NCBI RefSeq assembly: GCF_900109645.1
Contig: NZ_FOBG01000001.1
Coordinates: forward strand, 3,586,520 to 3,650,519
Length of the DNA: 64,000 bases
From: Duganella sp. CF402
GTDB lineage: Bacteria > Pseudomonadota > Gammaproteobacteria > Burkholderiales > Burkholderiaceae_D
Direction of reading: 5' to 3'
Shown here: positions 56,415-64,000 of the stretch, in pieces
Position numbering within the stretch: position 1 is the first letter of the stretch
Layout: the number at the start of each line of letters is the position of its first letter
Notes under the pieces: generated by a model
What the model was told of the DNA's origin: nothing
Databases searched by the model: none
What the model saw: the letters and a program-made list of their open reading frames with translations, nothing else
Translations under genes and position numbers: made by a program

Positions 56415-57928
56415 ACCCGTCGCCGGAAGCCGAACTGGAATATCAGCCACCGCCGCCCGAGGCCGATGAAGATATCCAGCACTCGCTGTTCGGCGAAATC
56501 CTCGACTGGATGCTGGCCCCGCTGCTGCTGCTGTGGCCGATGAGCATCGCCATCACCTACCTGGTCGCCAAGTCGATCGCCAACCAGCCGTTCGACCACG
56601 CGCTGGAAGACAGCGTCACCGTGCTGGCGCAGCAGGTACGCTCGGTGGACGGCAAGGTGATCAAGAGCCTGTCCGGTTCGGCGCGCGACATCCTGCGCGC
56701 CGACGATATCGACAACGTCTATTTCCAGATCCAGGGCCCGCGCGGCGAGCACGTCGACGGCGACCGCGACATGCCGCAGCCGGTGCTCGACGACGAGGAC
56801 AAGACCAGCTCCGGCGGCGTGCGCTTCCGCAACGACAATATGCACGGCACGCCGGTGCGTATCGCCTTCGCCTACGTGCAACTGGAGCGCAGCGACGGCA
56901 GCACGCCGCAGCTGGCGCTGGTGCAGGTGGCGGAAACGCTGGAGAAACGCGCCCAGCTGGCCAACGCCATCATCAAGGGCGTGATCCTGCCGCAGTTCAT
57001 TGTGCTGCCGATTGTGCTGGCGCTCGTCTGGTTTGCGCTGGCGCGCGGCCTGTCGCCGCTGGCGCAGCTGCAGGAGCGCATCCGCGCGCGCAGTTCGGAG
57101 GATTTGAGCCCGATCGGCTCCAACCAGGTGCCGGAAGAGATCACACCGCTGGTGCGCTCGCTCAACGAGATGCTGTCGCGGCTGTCGCTGACCATCGACA
57201 TGCAGAAGCGTTTCATTGCCGATGCGGCGCATCAGATGCGCACACCGCTGGCCGGCATGCGCATGCAGTCCGAGCTGGCCTTGCGCCAGACCGACAAGGG
57301 CGAGATCCACCGCTCGCTGGAACAACTGGCCAAGAGTTCGGAGGCGGCCACGCGGCTGGTGAACCAGCTGCTGGCACTGGCACGCGCCGAGAATCATCCC
57401 CAGACCGGCAGCGCGATGCAGCCGCTGGACCTGGGCGAACTGGCGCGCAATGTGGTGCAGGACTGGGTGCAGGCATCGTTCGCGCATCGCATCGATCTGG
57501 GCTTTGAAGCGCCGGCCGCGCCGTTGACCATCACCGGCAATCCGACCATGTTGCGCGAGCTGTTGTCCAACCTGATCGACAACGCCATGCGCTACACGCC
57601 CGGCGGCGGCAGCGTCACGGTGCGGGTGCGTAGCGACGAGCTGGAGCACGCCTACCTCGAAGTGGAAGACACCGGCCCCGGCATCGCACCGGCCGAGCGC
57701 GAGCGGGTGTTCGAGCGCTTCTACCGCATCCTCGGCAACACCGCCGAGGGCAGCGGCCTCGGGCTGGCCATCGTGCGCGAGATCGCGCAGCAGCACGGCG
57801 CCGAGGTCGACATCTTCAACAATCCGCGCGCCACCCAGGCCAAGCTGCCGGGCGCGCTGTTCCGCCTGACCTTCCCGCTGCCGCAGGCACCGCAGGAAGA
57901 CGATGAAGAAGCGCCTTACTATGGATAA
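56411..57928 (+). CDS. Membrane sensor histidine kinase (TctE/QseC-like)
   Basis: A 505-residue kinase starting at GTG 56411 in the regulator stop. An acidic Pro/Glu-rich cytoplasmic N-terminus (1-28) precedes the first membrane helix (about 30-52), a periplasmic sensor domain of the 2CSK_N type (about 55-190), a second helix (about 195-215), then HisKA with FIADAAHQMRTPLAGMRMQ and HATPase boxes DNAMRYTPGGG, VEDTGPGIAP and GSGLGLAIV. H-box AAHQMRTPL is typical of TctE kinases for tricarboxylate sensing. The end overlaps the DUF4212 gene by 26 bases. Confidence 0.93.
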   Translation: MNPSPEAELEYQPPPPEADEDIQHSLFGEILDWMLAPLLLLWPMSIAITYLVAKSIANQPFDHALEDSVTVLAQQVRSVDGKVIKSLSGSARDILRADDIDNVYFQIQGPRGEHVDGDRDMPQPVLDDEDKTSSGGVRFRNDNMHGTPVRIAFAYVQLERSDGSTPQLALVQVAETLEKRAQLANAIIKGVILPQFIVLPIVLALVWFALARGLSPLAQLQERIRARSSEDLSPIGSNQVPEEITPLVRSLNEMLSRLSLTIDMQKRFIADAAHQMRTPLAGMRMQSELALRQTDKGEIHRSLEQLAKSSEAATRLVNQLLALARAENHPQTGSAMQPLDLGELARNVVQDWVQASFAHRIDLGFEAPAAPLTITGNPTMLRELLSNLIDNAMRYTPGGGSVTVRVRSDELEHAYLEVEDTGPGIAPAERERVFERFYRILGNTAEGSGLGLAIVREIAQQHGAEVDIFNNPRATQAKLPGALFRLTFPLPQAPQEDDEEAPYYG

Positions 57929-58166
57929 GCTCTCCCGCCAACAACACTGGCAACGCACACGCCGCCTGACCGCGCTGCTGCTCACGCTGTGGCTGCTGAC
58001 CGGCTTCTGCGCCGTCTTCTTCGCGCGCGAGCTGGCCGGGCTCAGCGTGTTCGGCTGGCCGCTATCGTTCTACCTTGCCGCGCAGGGCGCTTCGCTGGTC
58101 TACCTCGCCATCCTCGGCTTCTATGCCTGGCGCATGCGCAAACTCGACCAGGAGCCGCGCGCTTGA
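57903..58166 (+). CDS. DUF4212 protein, putative symporter small subunit
   Basis: An 87-residue protein with two membrane helices (about 22-45 and 52-75): RLTALLLTLWLLTGFCAVFFARELAG then FGWPLSFYLAAQGASLVYLAILGFYAWRMRKLD. This is the DUF4212 family, which accompanies VC_2705-type sodium/solute symporters as YjcH accompanies ActP. ATG 57903 has AGGAAG upstream and overlaps the kinase end; ATG 57921 is possible. The TTGA overlap with the symporter start supports joint translation. Confidence 0.92.
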   Translation: MKKRLTMDKLSRQQHWQRTRRLTALLLTLWLLTGFCAVFFARELAGLSVFGWPLSFYLAAQGASLVYLAILGFYAWRMRKLDQEPRA

Positions 58167-60220
58167 AACCGCAACGTAGCTACTTCCAGCGCCTGCGCTA
58201 TTACTACAGCCTGTTCACCGGCGGCTTCGCCTGCTTCCTGATCGCGCTGGCCGCGCTGGAACAGGAAGGCATGCCGCGCGTGTGGATCGGCTACCTGTTC
58301 ATGTTTGCCACCATCGTGCTGTACGCGCTGATCGGCGTCATCAGCCGCACCTCCAATGTGCTTGAATACTACGTGGCCGGGCGCCGCGTGCCGGCCATGT
58401 TCAACGGCATGGCCACCGCCGCCGACTGGATCTCGGCCGCCAGCTTCATCAGCCTGGCCGGCGGCCTCTACCTGCACGGCTTCGACGGCCTGGCCTACAT
58501 CATGGGCTGGACCGGCGGCTACTGCCTGGTCGCGCTGCTGATCGCGCCCTACCTGCGCAAGTTCGCCCAGTACACCATCCCCGACTTTTTGGCCGAGCGC
58601 TACGGCGGCGCCGAGCAGGCCGAGCATGGCGGCCGCGCGGTGCGCATCCTGGCCGTGATCGCCACCATCATGGTCTCCTTCACCTACGTGGTGGCGCAGA
58701 TTTACGCGGTGGGCCTGATCGCCTCGCGCTTCACCGGCGTCGATTTCTCGGTCGGCATCTTCCTTGGCCTGGCCAGTATCCTGGTGTGTTCCTTCCTTGG
58801 CGGCATGCGCGCCATCACGTGGACGCAAGTGGCGCAGTACATCATCATTCTGGTGGCGTTCCTGATTCCGGCCATTTGGCTGTCGGCCAAACATAGCGAT
58901 AATCCGATTCCGCAAGTCGCCTACGGCAAGCTGCTGCCCAAGCTCAGCGCGCGCGAGCACGTGCTGCAGGAAGATCCGAAAGAAGCCGAAGTGCGCGCCA
59001 TCTACCGCCAGCGCGCGGCCGACTACGAGGCCCGCCTCAAGACCTTGCCGGCCTCGTGGGAAGCCGGCCGCATCGACCTGCAGCGCAAGCTCGACAGCGT
59101 CAAAACCCGCAACGCCTCGCTGCTGGAAATCCGCAGCGCCGAGCGCGAGCTGGTGGCCTATCCGAAAAGCGCCGACGACGCCGAACGCGCCTGGACCGAA
59201 GCGCGCGAGCAAAACCTGCAGCGCGCCGAACCGATCACGCCGCACGCCACGCCCTACCCCGGCGACCAGGAAACTTCCGACATCAAGCGCAACAACTTCC
59301 TGGCGCTGGTATTCTGCCTGATGCTGGGCACGGCCGCGCTGCCGCACATCCTGATGCGCTCCTACACCACGCCGTCGGTGCACGACACCCGGGTGTCGGT
59401 GTTCTGGACCCTGTTCTTCATCCTGCTGATCTACCTGACCATTCCGGCGCTGGCGGTGCTGGTCAAGTACGATATCTACAGCGCACTGGTCGGCACCGAT
59501 TACAACCACCTGCCGAACTGGGTCTCGTACTGGACCAACGTCGACAAGCTCAATCCGCTGTTCAGCATCAGCGACATCAACCATGACGGCGTGGTGCAGC
59601 TGGCTGAAATCGCCATCGACGCCGACGTGCTGGTGCTGGCCACGCCGGAAATCGCCGGCCTGCCCTACGTGATCTCGGGACTGGTGGCGGCCGGCGGCCT
59701 GGCCGCCGCGCTGTCGACGGCGGACGGCCTGCTGCTGGCGATCTCCAACGCGCTGTCGCACGACGTCTACTACAAGCTGGTCGACCGCAGCGCCTCCACC
59801 CAAAAGCGCGTGACCATCTCCAAGCTGCTGTTGCTGGCCGTGGCCTTCATCGCCGCCTACGCCGCCTCGACCAAGCCGGGCGACATCCTGTCGCTGGTGG
59901 GCGCGGCCTTTTCGCTGGCCGGCTCGACGCTGTTCCCGGCGCTGGTACTGGGCGTGTTCTGGAAGCGCGCCAACCGCTACGGCGCGCTGGCCGGCATGAC
60001 CACCGGCTTCCTGGTCTGTATCTACTACATGCTGCACACCAATCCGGTGCTGGGCGGCAGCGCGGCCGGCCAGTGGTTCCACATCGCCCCGATCTCGGCC
60101 GGCATCTTCGGCGTGCCGGCCGGCCTGCTCACCATCATCGTGGTCAGCCTGCTGACGCCGGCGCCTGGCCGCCCGACGGCGGCGCTGGTCGACTACATCC
60201 GCGCCCCCGAACAACCGTGA
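58163..60220 (+). CDS. Sodium/solute symporter, VC_2705 subfamily (ActP-like)
   Basis: A 685-residue SSS-family transporter from TTG 58163 (MKPQRSYFQRLRYYYSLFTGGF, AGGAG upstream). About 13 membrane helices; signatures are YYVAGRRVPAMFNGMATAADWISAASFISLAGGLY, GGYCLVALLIAPYLRKFAQYTIPDFLAERYGG and ISGLVAAGGLAAALSTADGLLLAISNALSHD. A hydrophilic segment of about 110 residues (250-360), charged and helical, interrupts the core as in this subfamily. Residues 471-482 (DINHDGVVQLAE) match an EF-hand calcium loop. Substrate is probably a short carboxylate such as acetate. Confidence 0.92.
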   Translation: MKPQRSYFQRLRYYYSLFTGGFACFLIALAALEQEGMPRVWIGYLFMFATIVLYALIGVISRTSNVLEYYVAGRRVPAMFNGMATAADWISAASFISLAGGLYLHGFDGLAYIMGWTGGYCLVALLIAPYLRKFAQYTIPDFLAERYGGAEQAEHGGRAVRILAVIATIMVSFTYVVAQIYAVGLIASRFTGVDFSVGIFLGLASILVCSFLGGMRAITWTQVAQYIIILVAFLIPAIWLSAKHSDNPIPQVAYGKLLPKLSAREHVLQEDPKEAEVRAIYRQRAADYEARLKTLPASWEAGRIDLQRKLDSVKTRNASLLEIRSAERELVAYPKSADDAERAWTEAREQNLQRAEPITPHATPYPGDQETSDIKRNNFLALVFCLMLGTAALPHILMRSYTTPSVHDTRVSVFWTLFFILLIYLTIPALAVLVKYDIYSALVGTDYNHLPNWVSYWTNVDKLNPLFSISDINHDGVVQLAEIAIDADVLVLATPEIAGLPYVISGLVAAGGLAAALSTADGLLLAISNALSHDVYYKLVDRSASTQKRVTISKLLLLAVAFIAAYAASTKPGDILSLVGAAFSLAGSTLFPALVLGVFWKRANRYGALAGMTTGFLVCIYYMLHTNPVLGGSAAGQWFHIAPISAGIFGVPAGLLTIIVVSLLTPAPGRPTAALVDYIRAPEQP

Positions 60221-60320
60221 TCACCCCAAAGAAAAATACTTGCGCTTCACCATCCTGATGCTTCTGGATTTGATAACTTGATGCTATTGTGCACTAATTA
60301 CCAATTTCACAACCAGCACC

Positions 60321-62309
60321 ATGAAACTGAGCATCACCATTGCCGTACTGGGCGCGCTGGCGGCACTGCCGGCCGCCGCGCAAACCACCGCGCCAGCCGC
60401 CATCCCGGCGGCGTCGTTCTTTGACAACCCGACGTTCAGCAATCCGATTATGTCGCCGGACGGCCGCCTGGTGGCCATCAAGGTGGCCAGCAAGAATGGC
60501 CGCGTACGGCTGGCGGTGGTCGACGTGGCCAACCGCAAAACCAAGGTGGTGGCCGCGCTGGAAGACGCCGACGTCGACCGCTACCACTGGGTCAACGACC
60601 AGCGCCTGGTGTTCAACGTGGACGACCTCGGCGTGCCGGAGGGCGAGGCGGAATGGGGCGGCGGCCTGTGGGCGGTCAATGCCGACGGCAGCGAGCTGCG
60701 CCAGCTGGTGCGGCGCGACAGCAGCCACAACGACACGCTCACGCCCTACCAGAACAAGCTGCTGCCGTGGAGTACCTTCATGTACAGCGGCATCGGCAAT
60801 CTCGACAGCGACGACATCCTGGTCACGCAATACGAATACGGCGGCACCGGCTGGATGAACCAGATCGCTTTGCTGCGCCTCAATACCGTCACCGGCAAGT
60901 ACAAGACCTACGGCCATCCGGCCGACACCATGCGCTGGATCGTCGACCGCAAGGGCGAACCGCGCATCACGGTGGCCTATCGCGGCAACCAGCAAGTGAT
61001 TTTCCATCGCGAACGCGACGACCAGCCGTGGACCCAGCTGGTCAGCTTCGCCATGTACCCACAGGCCAAGGAGCACTTCGATCCGGCCGCCTTCGGCCCG
61101 GACGGCACCTTGTACGTGCGCACCAGCATGCAGGGTGCGGACGCGCTCTACCCCTACGACATCGCCACCCGCAAGCTCGGCGACAAGCCCGCCATCAGCA
61201 CGCCCGGCTACGACTTCCGCGGCCATCTGGTCTACGACCAGGACAAGGTGCAGGGCTATACCTACGAGGTCGATGCCAAGGGCACCTGGTGGATCGACGC
61301 CAAAATGAAGGCGGTGCAGCAGGCGGTCGACGCGCTGCTGCCGGCCACCAACAATATGATCGACACGGCGCTGCGGCCGGCCGGGCCCCATGTGCTGGTG
61401 ACCTCGAGCTCGGACTTGCAACCTCCGGTCTACCGCCTGTACAACACCGAGACGCGCAGCCTGAGCATGCTGGGCAGTTCGCATCCGGCGATCGCGCCCG
61501 AGCTGATGTCGTCCAAGACGATGGTGCGCTACAAGGCGCGCGACGGGCTGGAAATCCCGGCCTATCTGACCACGCCCAAAGCCGGCAACGGCAAGAACCT
61601 GCCAATGGTGGTGCTGGTGCACGGCGGCCCCTGGGTGCGCGGCGTGCACTGGGACTGGGACGCCGAGGTGCAGTTCCTGGCCTCGCGCGGCTACGCCGTG
61701 CTGGAGCCGGAGTTCCGCGGCAGCACCGGCTACGGCAACGCGCTGTTCAACGCCGGCTGGAAGCAATGGGGCCTGAAGATGCAGGACGATGTCGCCGACG
61801 GCGCGCGCTGGGCCATCGCCCAGGGGATCGCCGACGGCAAGCGCATCTGCATCGCCGGCGCCAGCTACGGCGGCTATGCCACGCTGATGGGACTGGTCAA
61901 CGACCCCGACCTGTACAAATGCGGCGTGGCCTGGGCCGGCGTGACCGACCTGAAGATCCTGCGCGACGGCCACTGGAGCAGCGAATTGAGCTGGTCCAGC
62001 GGCGGCGCCTTCGAGCGCTACGGTTTCAAGATGCTGATCGGCAGCGACGCGGACCAGCTGGCCGCCACCTCGCCGCTGCAACAGGCGGCCCGCATCAAGC
62101 AGCCGCTGCTGCTGGCGCACGGCGGCGCCGACCGCGTGGTGCCCATCATCCACGGCACGGCATTCAAAGAGGCGGTGAGCAAGAACAACGCTGGCGTGGA
62201 ATGGATTTATTACGCCGACGAGGGCCACGGCTGGTACTTGCAGAAAAACCGCATCGACTTCTGGGGCAAGGTGGAACGCTTCCTCGACAAGAATATCGGC
62301 AAGCCCTGA
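60321..62309 (+). CDS. Secreted S9 family peptidase (acylaminoacyl/dipeptidyl peptidase-like)
   Basis: A 662-residue exported serine peptidase with signal peptide (MKLSITIAVLGALAALPAAAQ). The N-terminal part (about 30-370) is a WD40-like beta-propeller that shields the active site. The C-terminal alpha/beta hydrolase domain has VVLVHGGPW, the catalytic Ser515 in GASYGGYATL, Asp in HGGADRVVP and His in DEGHGWYL. It likely cleaves oligopeptides in the periplasm. A 100-base AT-rich gap after the symporter suggests its own promoter. Confidence 0.93.
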   Translation: MKLSITIAVLGALAALPAAAQTTAPAAIPAASFFDNPTFSNPIMSPDGRLVAIKVASKNGRVRLAVVDVANRKTKVVAALEDADVDRYHWVNDQRLVFNVDDLGVPEGEAEWGGGLWAVNADGSELRQLVRRDSSHNDTLTPYQNKLLPWSTFMYSGIGNLDSDDILVTQYEYGGTGWMNQIALLRLNTVTGKYKTYGHPADTMRWIVDRKGEPRITVAYRGNQQVIFHRERDDQPWTQLVSFAMYPQAKEHFDPAAFGPDGTLYVRTSMQGADALYPYDIATRKLGDKPAISTPGYDFRGHLVYDQDKVQGYTYEVDAKGTWWIDAKMKAVQQAVDALLPATNNMIDTALRPAGPHVLVTSSSDLQPPVYRLYNTETRSLSMLGSSHPAIAPELMSSKTMVRYKARDGLEIPAYLTTPKAGNGKNLPMVVLVHGGPWVRGVHWDWDAEVQFLASRGYAVLEPEFRGSTGYGNALFNAGWKQWGLKMQDDVADGARWAIAQGIADGKRICIAGASYGGYATLMGLVNDPDLYKCGVAWAGVTDLKILRDGHWSSELSWSSGGAFERYGFKMLIGSDADQLAATSPLQQAARIKQPLLLAHGGADRVVPIIHGTAFKEAVSKNNAGVEWIYYADEGHGWYLQKNRIDFWGKVERFLDKNIGKP

Positions 62310-62358
62310 AGTTCGCGCTATAGTGAGCGGATCACTTCACACCTGAGAAGGAGCGAGC

Positions 62359-63573
62359 ATGTCGTCGGGAAAAATTCTGGTCGCACAGGGAGGCGGTCCG
62401 ACCGCCGTCATCAACCAGTCGCTGGCGGGCGTGGTGCTCGAGGCGCGCCGCTTCCGCGACGTGACGCGGGTCTACGGCGCGCTGCACGGCGTGCGCGGCA
62501 TCGTCAACGAAGACCTGGTCGACCTCACGCGCGAGACCAGCCACAACCTCGAACTGGTGGCGGCCACGCCCTCCTCGGCGCTGGGCTCGACCCGCGACAA
62601 GCCGGACGAAGCGTATTGCAAGGAGATCTTCAAGGTCTTGCAGGCGCACCAGATCGAGCAGTTCTACTACATCGGCGGCAACGATTCCTCGGACACGGTG
62701 CGCATCGTCAGCGAACAGGCGCAAGCGGCGCGTTACGCGCTGCGCTGCATGCACATTCCCAAGACCATCGACAACGACCTGGTCGGCAATGACCACACGC
62801 CGGGCTTCCCGTCGGCCGCGCGCTTCGTGGCGCAAGCGTTTGCCGGGGCCAATCTCGACAACGCCTCGCTGCCGGGCGTGTATGTGGGCGTGGTGATGGG
62901 CCGGCATGCCGGCTTCCTCACCGCCGCCGCCGCGCTGGGCAAAAAATTCCCGGACGACGGTCCGCACCTGATCTACCTGCCCGAGCGCGTGTTTTCATTG
63001 GAGCAGTTCCTGGCCGATGTGAAAGCGGTGTACGAACGCTATGGCCGCTGCGTGATCGCGGTATCGGAAGGCATCCACGATGCCAGCGGCGAAGCGATAG
63101 CGTCCTTGCTGGCGAAAGAAGTGGAACGCGACGCGCACGGCAACGTGCAGCTGTCCGGCACCGGCGCGCTGGCCGATTTGCTGTGCGACGAAATCAAGGC
63201 CAAGCTCGGCATCAAGCGCGTACGCGGCGATACGTTTGGGTATTTGCAGCGCTCCTTCATCGGCTGCGTGTCGGACGTCGACCAGCGCGAGGCGCGCGAA
63301 GTGGGCGAGAAGGCGGTGCAGTTCGCCATGTGGGGCAAGCAGGATGGCTCAGTGGCCATCAAGCGCACCGGCTTCTACTCGGTCGACTACGAACTGCTGC
63401 CCTTGAACGCCGTGGCCGGCAAAACGCGCGTGATGGAGGACGAGTTCATCAGCGCCAGCGGCACCGACGTCACCGACGCCTTCCGCATGTACCTGCGCCC
63501 CCTGCTCGGCTCCGGCCTGCCCGACGCCTTCCGCCTGCGCCCGGCGCCAGTGGAGAAAATCCTCAAGCGCTAA
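62359..63573 (+). CDS. pfp: 6-phosphofructokinase, PPi-dependent type
   Basis: A 404-residue phosphofructokinase-family enzyme. N-terminal GGGPTAVINQSLAGVV and the phosphate-donor loop YYIGGNDSSDT are followed by HIPKTIDNDLVGNDHTPGFPSA, VMGRHAGFLTAAAA, LIYLPERVFSLEQF and ISEG-like VSEGIHD. The Asp after GGN and the Lys of PKTIDND are marks of pyrophosphate-dependent PFK; ATP enzymes have Gly at both. It phosphorylates fructose-6-phosphate reversibly with PPi. AAGGAG precedes ATG 62359. With fba, pgk and pyk in the window, it completes much of lower glycolysis. Confidence 0.88.
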   Translation: MSSGKILVAQGGGPTAVINQSLAGVVLEARRFRDVTRVYGALHGVRGIVNEDLVDLTRETSHNLELVAATPSSALGSTRDKPDEAYCKEIFKVLQAHQIEQFYYIGGNDSSDTVRIVSEQAQAARYALRCMHIPKTIDNDLVGNDHTPGFPSAARFVAQAFAGANLDNASLPGVYVGVVMGRHAGFLTAAAALGKKFPDDGPHLIYLPERVFSLEQFLADVKAVYERYGRCVIAVSEGIHDASGEAIASLLAKEVERDAHGNVQLSGTGALADLLCDEIKAKLGIKRVRGDTFGYLQRSFIGCVSDVDQREAREVGEKAVQFAMWGKQDGSVAIKRTGFYSVDYELLPLNAVAGKTRVMEDEFISASGTDVTDAFRMYLRPLLGSGLPDAFRLRPAPVEKILKR

Positions 63574-63654
63574 TTTACCGGGCTTTACTGCGCCTTGACC
63601 GCAGCTAACAGGTGCGCGCAAGATAATGGCGGTTCTTTGTTATCGGGAGTTTTC

Positions 63655-63942
63655 ATGAAGTTGATTAAGCACTGGATGTTGTGCGCGGCGCTGGCCGTTT
63701 GCGCAGTGGGCGCCTCGGCGCAAAATGGTCAACGTCCGGACGGTCCGCCGCCGGATGGCAAGCCGCCGGGTCCGCCGCCTGAAGCCATCGCCGCCTGCAA
63801 GGGCAAGGCCGAAGGCGCCAAGGCCGAATTCAAAGGCCGGCGCGGCGAAACCGTCAAAGGCACCTGCAAGAAACTGCGCGAGGCCTTCGCCGTCCTGCCG
63901 GACGGCGCCCCACCGCCACCGCCGCCGCAAGATCGCAAATAA
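63655..63942 (+). CDS. Small secreted Pro-rich protein
   Basis: A 95-residue exported protein from ATG 63655 (CGGGAG upstream). The signal peptide MKLIKHWMLCAALAVCAVGASAQ is followed by a Pro/Gly/Asp-rich stretch, then AIAACKGKAEGAKAEFKGRRGETVKGTCKKLREAFAVLP and a Pro-rich tail. The two Cys about 22 residues apart, around a Gly-rich core, match a common small periplasmic family of unknown function in which such Cys probably form a disulfide. It follows pfp by 81 bases and ends in a terminator. Confidence 0.85.
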   Translation: MKLIKHWMLCAALAVCAVGASAQNGQRPDGPPPDGKPPGPPPEAIAACKGKAEGAKAEFKGRRGETVKGTCKKLREAFAVLPDGAPPPPPPQDRK

Positions 63943-63944
63943 AA

Positions 63945-63980
63945 AAAGCGGACCAGATGTCATCTGGTCCGCTTTTCTTT
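63945..63980 (+). terminator. Terminator after the small secreted protein
   Basis: GCGGACCAGAT-GTC-ATCTGGTCCGC (about 63948-63972), preceded by seven A and followed by TTTTCTTTT, is a perfect 11-bp-arm hairpin and may serve both directions. Confidence 0.92.
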
Positions 63981-64000
63981 TGTGCCGTTGTAAATTACAC

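Noticed and set aside
58121..62228. Two long minus-strand frames opposite the symporter and the S9 peptidase
   Set aside because: Both mirror confirmed coding genes and translate to compositionally biased sequence without motifs.

Overview
The window is high-GC chromosomal DNA of a betaproteobacterium, most likely Burkholderiales, family Oxalobacteraceae (Duganella / Massilia / Janthinobacterium type). The assignment rests on the pgk-pyk-fba-purC-purE-purK-sua5 block, a TctDE-like pair next to a DUF4212/VC_2705-type symporter, an N-methylated type IV pilin with a sigma-54 promoter, and the density of sensory and c-di-GMP proteins. Genes are tightly packed and many convergent pairs overlap at their stops. 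I see no rRNA, tRNA, insertion sequence, prophage or CRISPR array.

Layout. 1-5907: the end of a haloperoxidase-like hydrolase, a large MHYT/PAS hybrid kinase translationally adjacent to a REC-HD-GYP phosphodiesterase, and facing them an alpha-oxoamine synthase (the family of CqsA/LqsA autoinducer synthases). 5987-12319 (minus): gmd and rmd for GDP-D-rhamnose, two GT4 glycosyltransferases, then an OmpR-type regulator and kinase. 12482-19731: malic enzyme with a PTA domain, thiL, a REC-PAS-GGDEF-EAL-REC protein and pncC. 19802-21040: an orphan TraL/TraM-like (StbB/StbC-like) pair of the kind normally found on conjugative plasmids. 21106-22421: a SmtB-type zinc repressor, with a recognisable operator, overlapping a His-rich CDF zinc exporter. 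22418-32629: cysK, FKBP, tcdA, two secreted unknowns, a hemerythrin-PdxH fusion, cfa with a hairpin over its ribosome site, msrA, a flavin reductase, gcdH, ompW.

32655-43658 (minus): two secreted lipoprotein hydrolases, then sua5-purK-purE-purC and the lower-glycolysis genes fba, pyk and pgk, separated by palindromic elements. 43726-50154: azlCD, small conserved proteins, bepA, moaC and a YcgR-like PilZ protein. 50203-55561: pilA with a sigma-54 promoter, an FHA protein, sucCD, recX and recA with a LexA box. 55707-63942 (plus): TctDE-like two-component system, DUF4212 plus sodium/solute symporter, an S9 peptidase, a PPi-type phosphofructokinase and a small secreted protein.

How parts connect. 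Three c-di-GMP proteins (HD-GYP at 3695, GGDEF/EAL at 16467, PilZ at 49441) sit with a type IV pilin and a polysaccharide locus, which fits a surface-motile, biofilm-forming lifestyle. The least explained items are the orphan TraL/TraM-like pair, the hemerythrin-PdxH fusion and the alpha-oxoamine synthase surrounded by sensory genes.
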